DNA of 64,000 nt from CAYPNF01 sp964411985 (GTDB taxonomy: Bacteria > Verrucomicrobiota > Verrucomicrobiia > Limisphaerales > J093): positions 1-64,000 of the forward strand of contig CAYPNF010000002.1 in the NCBI GenBank assembly GCA_964411985.1, written 5' to 3'. This document shows, in pieces, positions 25,386-33,395 of this stretch. Every line of letters begins with the position of its first letter. The stretch's first letter is position 1. The notes under the pieces are model-generated. The model had not been told where the DNA came from, ran no database searches, and worked only from the letters and a program-made list of their open reading frames with translations. Position numbers and translations under genes: made by a program.

Positions 25386-26216
25386 ATGAATGACCTCGTC
25401 ATGAGCCCTATGTTTGCCAGTGCCCTCGAGTTTGCCTTCAAACAGGCCACCACCGAAGGCAAGATCACCATTTGCCTGCTGGCGATCCTATCGCTTTTTA
25501 GTTGGACAGTGATGATTGCGAAGGGGCGTCAGTTGATGAGGGCCAAACGGATGACCAAGAAGTTTTTGAAGGGCTATCGAGACACGCGGCTACCCTTGGA
25601 ACTTTTCAACAACGCCAAGGAATTCGACGGCTCGCCGGCCTACGAGGTTTACGTGACCGGGGCGGAGGAACTGGCTTATCAGATGAAGCAAAGGGGGGGC
25701 GATACGAAGCGGCCCGTCAAGCTGAGCCCCGGTGCTTATGACTACGTGCGGGTGGCCATGGAACGTACCGTTAGTTCCGAGGGGATGGCGCTGGAGCGGG
25801 GCATGATCATCCTCTCGACCGCGGTGGCGGGCGGGCCGTTCATCGGGTTGCTAGGGACCGTTTGGGGGGTCATGGAGACCTTTTCCGGCATTGCGAAGGA
25901 AAACGCCGCTACGCTGACCGCGATGGCTCCCGGCGTGGCTGGGGCCTTGATCGCTACGGTGGTAGGGCTGTTTGTGGCCATTCCCGCGATGTTCGCCTAT
26001 AACTTTATGGTGACCCAGGTTCGGGCACTGACCCAGGAAATGGACGATTACGCGTCCGAGTTGTCGACGCACCTTGAGCACACCTTCGTGGATACGTCTC
26101 TCCAGGAAGTCAGAGAACCCGAGACTCCCGCCCCGGGATCCAAAGTGTCCAAGACCGAGGGGCCAAAGCAGGTGGCTCCGATCCTGGGTGCTGTGCAGCC
26201 GTCCCTGGGAACCTAA
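25386..26216 (+). CDS. exbB: MotA/TolQ/ExbB proton channel protein
   Basis: 276-residue inner-membrane protein with three helices (about 27-47, 140-165 and 180-205) and the family segment 'GPFIGLLGTVWGVMETFSGIA' plus 'APGVAGALIATVVGLFVAIPAMFAYN', whose polar residues line the proton path. It forms the stator with ExbD to energise TonB. The C-terminal ~45-residue Pro/Glu/Lys-rich tail is an addition. First gene of exbB-exbD-exbD-tonB. Confidence 0.92.
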   Translation: MNDLVMSPMFASALEFAFKQATTEGKITICLLAILSLFSWTVMIAKGRQLMRAKRMTKKFLKGYRDTRLPLELFNNAKEFDGSPAYEVYVTGAEELAYQMKQRGGDTKRPVKLSPGAYDYVRVAMERTVSSEGMALERGMIILSTAVAGGPFIGLLGTVWGVMETFSGIAKENAATLTAMAPGVAGALIATVVGLFVAIPAMFAYNFMVTQVRALTQEMDDYASELSTHLEHTFVDTSLQEVREPETPAPGSKVSKTEGPKQVAPILGAVQPSLGT

Positions 26217-26257
26217 GGGGGTGATTGGGTCCGACCCAGGAAGCCGAAGCGGGCACG

Positions 26258-26680
26258 ATGGCCATGAAACGATTCTCCAAGTCGCATCACACAACGCTGA
26301 GCGAGATCAACATCACTCCTTTGCTCGACCTCGCGTTCGTGTTGTTGGTGATCTTCGTCATCGCCACCACTCCCTTGGTGCACGACGTCGATTTGAGGCT
26401 GCCGGTGTCGAGTTCCAAGCCCAAGGATTCGCCGAAGAAGCCCAATTACATTAGCGTGGACAATCAGGGCCACATCTTTCTCAACATGGAACCGATCGAG
26501 CTCGGCCAGTTGCTGGATCGGATCATCGATTTACGAACCAAGAACCCAGACCTGAGCGTGATCCTCAGAGGGGATGGCAAGATTGCCTACCGCTATGTTG
26601 TGAACGTGATTGAGATCCTGCAACAGGCCAACGTGGTGAAGCTCAGCCTCGCCACGGACCCCATCGTGGCCGTCAAATAG
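26258..26680 (+). CDS. exbD: Biopolymer transport protein ExbD (first copy)
   Basis: 140 residues: N-terminal 'EINITPLLDLAFVLLVIFVI' with the essential Asp (D in 'PLLDLAF') in a single transmembrane helix, followed by a periplasmic alpha/beta domain. Start ATG 26258 is 41 bases after the exbB stop. It is a clear paralogue of the next gene. Confidence 0.92.
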   Translation: MAMKRFSKSHHTTLSEINITPLLDLAFVLLVIFVIATTPLVHDVDLRLPVSSSKPKDSPKKPNYISVDNQGHIFLNMEPIELGQLLDRIIDLRTKNPDLSVILRGDGKIAYRYVVNVIEILQQANVVKLSLATDPIVAVK

Positions 26681-26705
26681 TCCGAACCCATACCCGCGCA
26701 GCTGT

Positions 26706-27140
26706 ATGGCCCTCAAGAAATTCTCCAAGTCACACCACGGCACGATGCACGAGCTGAACATCACGCCGCTGCTTGACCTCGCGTTCGTGTTGCTCGTCAT
26801 TTTCATCATCACCACCGCTCCCATGGTGAACGACCTGGACTTGAACCTCCCTTCCAAACAGAAACCAGCCGGTGGATCCAGCACGAAACCCAACTTGCTG
26901 GTGGTGGAGGCGGACGGACAGATCGTCTTCAACAATCGTCCCATGGACCTTCCCGATCTCAGGCAGGAACTGACGCGTCTCGGGAAGCAGGACACCAATA
27001 CGGTCGTGGTGCTGCATGGCGATGGGGCGGTGATGTACCAGTCGATGGTCGATGTCATGGATGCCCTGCAGAGGGCGGATATCACGAAAGTAGGGCTCGC
27101 CACGGAGCGTCCTTCGGCTGACGCGTTAAAGAACCTTTAA
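26706..27140 (+). CDS. exbD: Biopolymer transport protein ExbD (second copy)
   Basis: 144 residues with 'ELNITPLLDLAFVLLVIFII', nearly identical to the first ExbD in the membrane segment and diverged in the periplasmic domain. Two different ExbD proteins next to one ExbB suggest a mixed ExbD dimer inside the ExbB pentamer. 25 bases after the first exbD. Confidence 0.92.
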   Translation: MALKKFSKSHHGTMHELNITPLLDLAFVLLVIFIITTAPMVNDLDLNLPSKQKPAGGSSTKPNLLVVEADGQIVFNNRPMDLPDLRQELTRLGKQDTNTVVVLHGDGAVMYQSMVDVMDALQRADITKVGLATERPSADALKNL

Positions 27141-27152
27141 ACCCACCCAGTT

Positions 27153-27836
27153 ATGGAGCCTATTCAGCATAGCGCCCACCGGCGCAAGAAGAACAATTCA
27201 ACCAAGGTGAACCTAGCGATCTCCATCGCGGTCCACGGGCTCATGGTGGCTGCGGGAGCTTACTGGGCCGCGCACGAAGGGGTGCTGGGCAAGCGCATTC
27301 AGGAGCTCAGCGTCATGCTGGTTCCCAAGGAAAAGAAGCCAGAGCCTGCCAAGCAGGAGGAAAAGAAAGTCGAACCCGCCAAAGTGGAGACGAAATCGGT
27401 GGAGCAGGCCAAAGCCAGCGCCGCCCCCAAGGTCGCTCCCCCGCCGGTGGTGGACACCTCCGCGAACGTGGCCGCCCCGCCTCCCGCCATGCCTACCATT
27501 GACTTCGGCGACCTGGTGGCGAAGACCGATTCAGGAGATGGTCGCGAGGCGTACCGGCAGCATATCGAGAACGCCATTCGCGCCCGCTGGAGTCGGCCTG
27601 ACAACGTGCCTGACATCGGCTATGTCGCCGAAGTCAACGTCTATATCGACACCTTGGGAAAAGTCACCCGGTACGAGATGGCGAAAACGTCCGGCGAGGC
27701 CAGATGGGACGATTCGGTGAAAAAGGCAGTGGAAGCAACCAAAACGATCGGCAGGACGCCGCCCAACGGGTTTCCTGACCACTTTCTGGTGCGGTTTGAC
27801 ACGGTGCCAACGACTGAAACGATCGCGATGGATTGA
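27153..27836 (+). CDS. tonB: TonB-family energy transducer
   Basis: 227 residues: cytoplasmic basic N-terminus, one helix ('VNLAISIAVHGLMVAAGAYW' at about 24-43), a Pro/Lys/Glu/Ala-rich periplasmic spacer (about 60-115), and a C-terminal TonB-like domain ('YVAEVNVYIDTLGKVTRYEM'). It transmits proton-motive force from ExbBD to an outer-membrane partner. No TonB-dependent receptor gene is present in the window; the outer-membrane partner in this locus is the TpsB-type transporter gene at 33.4 kb or is encoded elsewhere. Confidence 0.85.
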   Translation: MEPIQHSAHRRKKNNSTKVNLAISIAVHGLMVAAGAYWAAHEGVLGKRIQELSVMLVPKEKKPEPAKQEEKKVEPAKVETKSVEQAKASAAPKVAPPPVVDTSANVAAPPPAMPTIDFGDLVAKTDSGDGREAYRQHIENAIRARWSRPDNVPDIGYVAEVNVYIDTLGKVTRYEMAKTSGEARWDDSVKKAVEATKTIGRTPPNGFPDHFLVRFDTVPTTETIAMD

Positions 27837-27841
27837 GTTCT

Positions 27842-27876
27842 TGGCAGGAGGACGGACCTGCTTTTGTGTCCTGCCA
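27842..27876 (+). terminator. Stem-loop after tonB
   Basis: TGGCAGGA (27842-27849) pairs with TCCTGCCA (27869-27876) around a 19-base loop, starting 6 bases after the tonB stop. There is no T-tract after it, so it is a processing or stability element or a weak terminator. Confidence 0.4.
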
Positions 27877-28020
27877 CGGCGTTATCCAAATTGGAACAAG
27901 ACGGTGCTTCACGCATATTGTGAGCCTTTGAGATTATGTTCTTCCTTATCACCATCCGGGTGGAGGAGGTATGACGAGATCGCAACAAAGCGGTGAACTC
28001 CACCCTTCACTCAAAACGGA

Positions 28021-28056
28021 GGCCGCCTGCGGCTTGAGGCGCTTCCCTAGGCGGCC
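28021..28056. repeat. GC-rich inverted repeat in the tonB-downstream gap
   Basis: GGCCGCCT (28021-28028) and AGGCGGCC (28049-28056) form a perfect 8-bp stem with a 20-base loop. It lies in the 490-base gene-free stretch between tonB and the secreted protein gene. Otherwise this stretch holds only a Pho-box-like repeat at 28186. Confidence 0.4.
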
Positions 28057-28185
28057 CACAACCGCCGACCGCCGATCGCCCTCTAACAACCAACCTGATT
28101 ACTCTTACCCAATGCCCGTGACCATCGCATGACGAGTTGGCAACAACCACGCGACTTGCGCGCTCGAGTCTACCCACAGCAGCGA

Positions 28186-28203
28186 TCGTAACCGGAACGT
28201 CAC
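28186..28203 (+). promoter_or_regulatory. Pho-box-like direct repeat
   Basis: TCGTAAC (28186-28192) and ACGTCAC (28197-28203), 11 bases apart start to start, followed by TTGTCAT at 28204. About 120 bases upstream of the secreted protein gene at 28327. Moderate match only. Confidence 0.3.
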
Positions 28204-28326
28204 TTGTCATCTCGCCACGCGCGCCCCTAGCCTCTGGCCGTGCCGAAGAGCAGACTACTTATGGACTTGTGGACTCTCTGTGATGGACCGGTTGCCTACC
28301 GTGCTGCTGACTGGTGGCCTAAGGGG

Positions 28327-29094
28327 ATGTCTGGTTTTCCGGAGCACTCCCGGTCTGCAAACCTGCTTCGTGCAATCGGAACCCTCATTGTGAGCTTCGG
28401 ATTCCTGACCGCCCCCAGCGCCTACGCCCAGCAGCATTATCGTTTGACAGGTCTGATCGATGTTGGCGCTTGCCAAATGGTATTCTTGATCGATGAGTCT
28501 ACTGGCGCGCAGATCATGGTGAAGAAGGGGATGAGAGTGGGGGACTTGGAGTTGGTGGAGATGAATCCGATTCTAGGATGGGTGCTGCTTCGAAAGGGGG
28601 CTTCTCAGTTCCGGGTCAAGTTGCAGTCTTCCGACGGAGGCCACAACTCAGCGGCGAGACCGGTTCTTGTCAAGAATGGCGGGATCAAAGGCGAATACAC
28701 CCAAGCCTCCAATGAGAACCACACCCTTCCCAAAAGAACTAAAGCTCCCTTGCGATCTGCTTTGTCGTCTCCCAACACAGGAACCGAGTCTGATGCTTCT
28801 GCGGGTGCGTCATCAGGTACGGATCAGACCGTACTATCGCGCTATGGATCCCCACCGCTACGCCAGGGCATGCCAGGAAGCGACGACTCTGCCGTGGATC
28901 AGGAGTTGCCCGATTCGGGTCCTTCGCGGGGTCCTGCGCCGGAGGTGCCTGCTGTGCCGCTCGATCGGGTCGAGTCTTCGGACCTTGGTCTCGATGAAGA
29001 TGAGTTGGGGAAGATGCGATACTTGCAGAATCGATATGGGCAAGAGGACGCGCAACGCTACGCGCAGAAGGTGATGCGTGGTCGGATCCACTAG
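28327..29094 (+). CDS. Secreted or periplasmic protein with GspC/PilP-like N-terminal domain
   Basis: 255 residues from ATG 28327, chosen because it gives a clean signal peptide ('NLLRAIGTLIVSFGFLTAPS' ending AYA-QQ); an in-frame GTG at 28240 would bury it. Residues ~40-100 ('YRLTGLIDVGACQMVFLIDE', 'MRVGDLELVEMNPILGWVLL') resemble the small beta-domain of type II secretion GspC and pilus PilP proteins, an impression rather than an identification. The middle is a low-complexity Ser/Pro/Gly linker and the end an acidic helix with a YLQNRYG segment. Between tonB and the binding-like protein gene, same strand. Confidence 0.6.
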   Translation: MSGFPEHSRSANLLRAIGTLIVSFGFLTAPSAYAQQHYRLTGLIDVGACQMVFLIDESTGAQIMVKKGMRVGDLELVEMNPILGWVLLRKGASQFRVKLQSSDGGHNSAARPVLVKNGGIKGEYTQASNENHTLPKRTKAPLRSALSSPNTGTESDASAGASSGTDQTVLSRYGSPPLRQGMPGSDDSAVDQELPDSGPSRGPAPEVPAVPLDRVESSDLGLDEDELGKMRYLQNRYGQEDAQRYAQKVMRGRIH

Positions 29095-29668
29095 AGCCTT
29101 ATTTTCATCGGTCTGAGTCAGCCCGCTTCGTCTTCACGCTGCCAACCTATGAGTTGAGAAGGCGGCCGCCCTACCCGCTCAGTGCTTGCGTGCGCGACAA
29201 ACTTCGTATGACTGGTCTGTGCGAGCGAGACAGGCTTCCATGAAGATCACTGACACCTTAGTGCTAGAGGCCACCCCTCAATTCCTGATTCTGAGGAATT
29301 CCCCCTGCGGATTCTCGTTACGATGTGGTAACGCTTGAGGATCCTAGCCCAAGCGCATGGCGCTTCGGCAATGGAAGGGGCGGAGAATCAGAGTCATAGG
29401 AGTTGCAGGAACCATGGCCGATAAGTGTGCATGGCTGTCCGTTAGGTGGAAGCTAGTTGAAGGTCACTCTGGTTAACCTTTGTTCATGGTCGGTCTCGAT
29501 TGGGGCTGTTCCATCGAGTTTCTCGCAGATCAAAACGAGTCATGAGACAGAAGAACACCGGAGCAGCTGAGCGGACTTCTACTGGTGTCACCTCAGTGCG
29601 GGTGAATTTGAGCCGAGAACCGGCGGAAGTGGTTACTCTTCAACACTCAAACAACACATTAAAGCATA
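29095..29668. other. 574-base gene-free stretch with two hairpins
   Basis: No protein-like frame was found. It contains two perfect short dyads: AATTCCT-N7-AGGAATT (29280-29300) and CGTTAC-N6-GTAACG (29316-29333). The leader length before the next secreted-protein gene suggests a long 5' untranslated region or a small RNA, but nothing recognisable. Confidence 0.4.
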
Positions 29669-30859
29669 ATGAAATCAGCAATCATCTCTAGTTGTATCGC
29701 AGGCGCAGTGCTGGCTGCGGGCGCGTATGCCGGACCAGATCGCGTGGTTACCGGGGCTACTGCTTTCCGAAAGCAGACCCATGCAGGTATCATCGCCAAA
29801 ATGGGCACTGGTTGGCAGGCGTGGTACTCTGACTCCTCCGGTGGAGCCGTGGTTGCTTCGACCGTGCAAGCCACGCTCGAAGGAAAGAACTTCGTCACCT
29901 ACTTTGGCACGTTTGACGGCACTACAGACACCATCATCAGATGCTCCTTCAGTGGTTCGGTCGAAGGAATTGCAACGCTTCTGGGTCAGAATCCTCCTGT
30001 TGGGCCAGCGACACCACTAGTGCCTACCATTAATGCAGATGGCACCACCTGGACCTCCAAAGCACCCGACATTGGCTTTGCTGACTGCTACCAGGACAGT
30101 ACCGATTACGCCACTTTCAACGGATATGCGGCGCTCCGGGAGATTAAGAGTTCTGCCGGCAACACTCCCATTGGGGTGCAGCCATTCGCCTTCGTGCGCG
30201 GCAAGCGACTTGACGACAATTACCAGTCGGCCGATGCCAAGGCCCTCAAGGTGAATACCATGAATCGCCAGATTGCGGAGGCGATCTGGGCTACCGGGCG
30301 GATCAAACTGGGCTTCTTCACGGGTGATGTGGCTGATACCACTTATGTGAACATCCTCGGCCGAGACAAGAACTCCGGGACTCGCATCGTTGTCAAGTCT
30401 GAGAACAGATACGTTGGTGACCTCGTGCAGCGCGACTCGGCGGGTAGTTTAACGGTCCCTGCGAACCAATCGTTCGACTACACTTCCACCGGTACTCTTA
30501 AAACCGCTCTTCAGAGCGCAACGACTGTTGACGCCATTGGATACCTGGCCGTTGCCGACGCGATGACTTTGAATTATGTCACCGCGAATACGACGGAAGC
30601 CTTCCTTTCCTATAACGGCGTTCCTTACAGTGCGGCGAACGTCAAGAATGGCCTTTACACTCTTTGGGGGTATGAACACCTCTTTGTAACACCCACCGCA
30701 GACTCGACCACCGATGCCGTTGCGGCCTCAATCTTCGACGGGGTGCGTCAAGGGCTTGATGCGTTGACGCAACCAACGGCCTTCAACCCGGATGCGGCTG
30801 ACTTTAAGTGCGAGCGGGGAGGGACCATCGATGGTGGACTGGTATTACCGACGTTTTAG
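29669..30859 (+). CDS. Secreted periplasmic-binding-like (PstS-type) protein
   Basis: 396 residues. Signal peptide 'MKSAIISSCIAGAVLAAGAY' followed by 'VTGATAFRKQTHAGIIAKMG', a pattern of verrucomicrobial secreted proteins related to phosphate-binding proteins. 'ILGRDKNSGTRIVVKSE' corresponds to the PstS loop R-x-x-x-S-G-T that contacts phosphate. No membrane permease genes follow, so it is unlikely to be part of an ABC importer here. It is followed by two more exported proteins and the two-partner secretion pair. Ligand unknown. Confidence 0.65.
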   Translation: MKSAIISSCIAGAVLAAGAYAGPDRVVTGATAFRKQTHAGIIAKMGTGWQAWYSDSSGGAVVASTVQATLEGKNFVTYFGTFDGTTDTIIRCSFSGSVEGIATLLGQNPPVGPATPLVPTINADGTTWTSKAPDIGFADCYQDSTDYATFNGYAALREIKSSAGNTPIGVQPFAFVRGKRLDDNYQSADAKALKVNTMNRQIAEAIWATGRIKLGFFTGDVADTTYVNILGRDKNSGTRIVVKSENRYVGDLVQRDSAGSLTVPANQSFDYTSTGTLKTALQSATTVDAIGYLAVADAMTLNYVTANTTEAFLSYNGVPYSAANVKNGLYTLWGYEHLFVTPTADSTTDAVAASIFDGVRQGLDALTQPTAFNPDAADFKCERGGTIDGGLVLPTF

Positions 30860-31017
30860 CGCCAAGGGCTTACGGTCTTAGCTTTGGCGTGGAGCATAAT
30901 CGGGCCTCTCTGCGCAGGAAGTCTTCATCTCCCCCAAAGCTAGGATCGTATCGCCAGCGAAGAATCCTTCGCCCCTCCTCTCAGCCGCGTTCGAAACTGC
31001 TCTATCCATTACTACCC

Positions 31018-32361
31018 ATGCTCACGAAGACCAACGAATCACCTTGTGCGATGGCAGCCCACTTGCCGACATGGATGGTTTCTTTCGCCCTTCTCACTCT
31101 TTTCCTTGGCTCTCAGGCTCACGCTTTGGAGTACCGAGACCGAGATCTGCTTGTCGGATTCAGGCAACAAGGGGGAGGGGTCTACGAAGTCATGTTGAAT
31201 CTCGGTTCGATCGACAACTACAAGGGATTGCCACCCGGTAGCGTCACGAATCTAAGTCCGGTGATTGCACAGGCTCTGCAGGCAGCCTTCCCTGACTTGA
31301 ATCTACTCTACTTTGGTGCGTATGGGTGTGTTCAAGGATCGGAGGATGCCGCTCATCCCGCGAAGACCCTCTATATTTCCGCTCCGCGAAAGAGCCGGAC
31401 GGTGCAGAGCACACCCTGGAAACGCAAGAGCGAGATCCAGTTCGGTGCCTCGTGCAATAAGATCTCTGGCATGGGTTCGACTGCGTCGGTTGTGAGTGCA
31501 GGATTCTCACCCGACCCCGTCAAGAACAACGATCTTTTAGTGATCGAGCCGGCGGGCACAGCGTCGAGTTACAGCGCATTCATCGGATTAGGTTCAGATT
31601 TGTCGGGGACGTTTCAAGGTCGGGTTGAGGTGCAGACCCCAGCCGATTTCGCGACTTCAGCAGGTGCTGCGTTTTGTGACTTGTACGAGTTGCAGCCTGG
31701 GAGTGGGAATGGGACCCATCTCGGCTACCTTGCCCTTGGGGTCGATGGTTCACTTGCCTTTACCGCCCCGGGCGGCAGTCCGCCCGTCCCTTCGTTGTCG
31801 GTGGAAGACAGTTCGGTGGAGAGATCAGCCTCCGGGCTAGTTCCAATGAACTTCACTGTCAAGCTCGCCTCGGTCCCGGTCATTGCGGCGAGCGTGGAGT
31901 ACAGCGCAGCGGAGGGTTCAGCCAAGCCTGGTACCGATTACATCGCGCAGTCGGGGGCCCTGACATTTCCTGCAGGGGAGACGAACCTGATACGGACGAT
32001 TTCGATTCAGGTGGTTGGGTCCGATTTGATTCAGGAGGATCGGAATTTTACCCTTCAACTGTCCAATCCAACCAATCTTACGCTATCCAAAACCTCGGCC
32101 ACGGGTGTGATTAAGGCCCGGACTGCCCCCGTCGCTCCTCGCCTGAGTCGGGTGGCAAGGGGTGATTTCAGCAGCGCGCTGAAGTTCCTGGGGCAAGTCG
32201 GAGTCATCTACCACTTGCACGGAACGAATAGCGCGGGACTCTCAACCCCTTCGATCCAATGGCCAGTCTTGGGAGAGCCAGTGGTCGGAACCGGCGCGGA
32301 GGCGGAGATTGTCACTCAGGGTACCGAGAACAGTTTCTTTTATGTGTTAGAGGCGCGTTGA
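31018..32361 (+). CDS. Exported protein with Calx-beta domain
   Basis: 447 residues from ATG 31018 with a signal peptide ('WMVSFALLTLFLGSQAHALE'). The N-terminal domain begins 'YRDRDLLVGFRQQGGGVYEV', the same type of domain as in the next gene. Residues ~245-345 contain a Calx-beta repeat ('EYSAAEGSAKPGTDYIAQSG' with 'LTFPAGETNLIRTISIQVVG'), a calcium-binding beta-sandwich common in adhesins. No C-terminal PEP-CTERM or type IX signal is visible. 158 bases downstream of the binding-like protein gene. Confidence 0.7.
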   Translation: MLTKTNESPCAMAAHLPTWMVSFALLTLFLGSQAHALEYRDRDLLVGFRQQGGGVYEVMLNLGSIDNYKGLPPGSVTNLSPVIAQALQAAFPDLNLLYFGAYGCVQGSEDAAHPAKTLYISAPRKSRTVQSTPWKRKSEIQFGASCNKISGMGSTASVVSAGFSPDPVKNNDLLVIEPAGTASSYSAFIGLGSDLSGTFQGRVEVQTPADFATSAGAAFCDLYELQPGSGNGTHLGYLALGVDGSLAFTAPGGSPPVPSLSVEDSSVERSASGLVPMNFTVKLASVPVIAASVEYSAAEGSAKPGTDYIAQSGALTFPAGETNLIRTISIQVVGSDLIQEDRNFTLQLSNPTNLTLSKTSATGVIKARTAPVAPRLSRVARGDFSSALKFLGQVGVIYHLHGTNSAGLSTPSIQWPVLGEPVVGTGAEAEIVTQGTENSFFYVLEAR

Positions 32362-32481
32362 TACTCGAGGCTGCCCCGTCGCCCTTGGAACCCAAGGCGG
32401 CGGGGGAGCTCTCCTGCGACCAGGTGGACCTGATTCAGTGCTAAGCCCTTTCGTTGAAATTCCAAACAAGAACAGAAAATC

Positions 32482-33255
32482 ATGACAATCAATCCTATGA
32501 ATCGTAACTGTCTTTTCTTCTTGGCGTGCTTAGGATGCGGCCTCACCGCACACTCCCAAGTATTCCAGAATGCCACAGCAGGGAACCTTATCTTCGGCTG
32601 TCGGGATACTGTTGCCACCGGCAACTATGAGGTAGATTTGGGAGCTGTATCGAGTCTGCCTGCCACCGCCGGGCGAAACCTCCTGGCCCGGGTTGATGGC
32701 GGCTTCCTGCAGTCGGTGATGGGCTCGATCGACACGATCAGTTGGTCGGTGACCGCGGAAGGTTCGGCCTTGGACATTTACCTTACCCAGCCGCTTGGCC
32801 TTTCCTTGAGCACTAGGAGCGACCTGGCAATTGGCGCAGCCAACAACAAGGTTGGCCCAATTCTAGACGGATTCAATACTACCCCAGTTGGGGGAATTCC
32901 TGCTCGATTGAGCGATCACTCAGTCTCCATTCCAAAGTCGGCATCGATGTCCTATTCGACCTACATTAGTGCATTGAGCTGGAGCCCTGGTGTCGAGGCG
33001 ATTACCTCGTCCACTTTCGCCAATACGCCTAACGCCACCTCAACGCTGGGACTCTTCCACTATGTTCAGGATCAAGCTCCTGTCCAGGTTGGATCGTTTG
33101 ATCTGGTGTCCGACGGGTTTGGTCAGGCTAGCCTCTTCTTCACGCCCGTGCCCGAGCCCCAAACAGTGGGTATGGTTGTGGGCTTGTTGTTGCTCGCCGG
33201 GGCGAGCGGGCACCGCTACCACTGCGGAGCTCGGCCTAACAAGGGCCAGATTTGA
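32482..33255 (+). CDS. PEP-CTERM-type exported protein
   Basis: 257 residues. Signal peptide 'NRNCLFFLACLGCGLTAHSQ', an N-terminal domain with 'NLIFGCRDTVATGNYEVDLG', and a C-terminal sorting signal: 'PVPEPQTVGMVVGLLLLAGA' followed by a short basic tail ('RYHCGAR'). This is the PEP-motif, helix, positive-tail layout processed by an exosortase, which is not encoded in the window. It lies 120 bases after the Calx-beta protein gene and probably shares its N-terminal domain. Confidence 0.75.
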   Translation: MTINPMNRNCLFFLACLGCGLTAHSQVFQNATAGNLIFGCRDTVATGNYEVDLGAVSSLPATAGRNLLARVDGGFLQSVMGSIDTISWSVTAEGSALDIYLTQPLGLSLSTRSDLAIGAANNKVGPILDGFNTTPVGGIPARLSDHSVSIPKSASMSYSTYISALSWSPGVEAITSSTFANTPNATSTLGLFHYVQDQAPVQVGSFDLVSDGFGQASLFFTPVPEPQTVGMVVGLLLLAGASGHRYHCGARPNKGQI

Positions 33256-33395
33256 AGGAGCGGCCAGCCTCTATCTGACATGCTAACATGGCCTTGGAGC
33301 TCCGGTGGACTTGCGCGCCGCATCTGTGCAACGGAAAGAAGCCGAATCCTGCCCGGACCCAGGCCACTGTTGTCTACTGAACGGAACGGTTTCGC

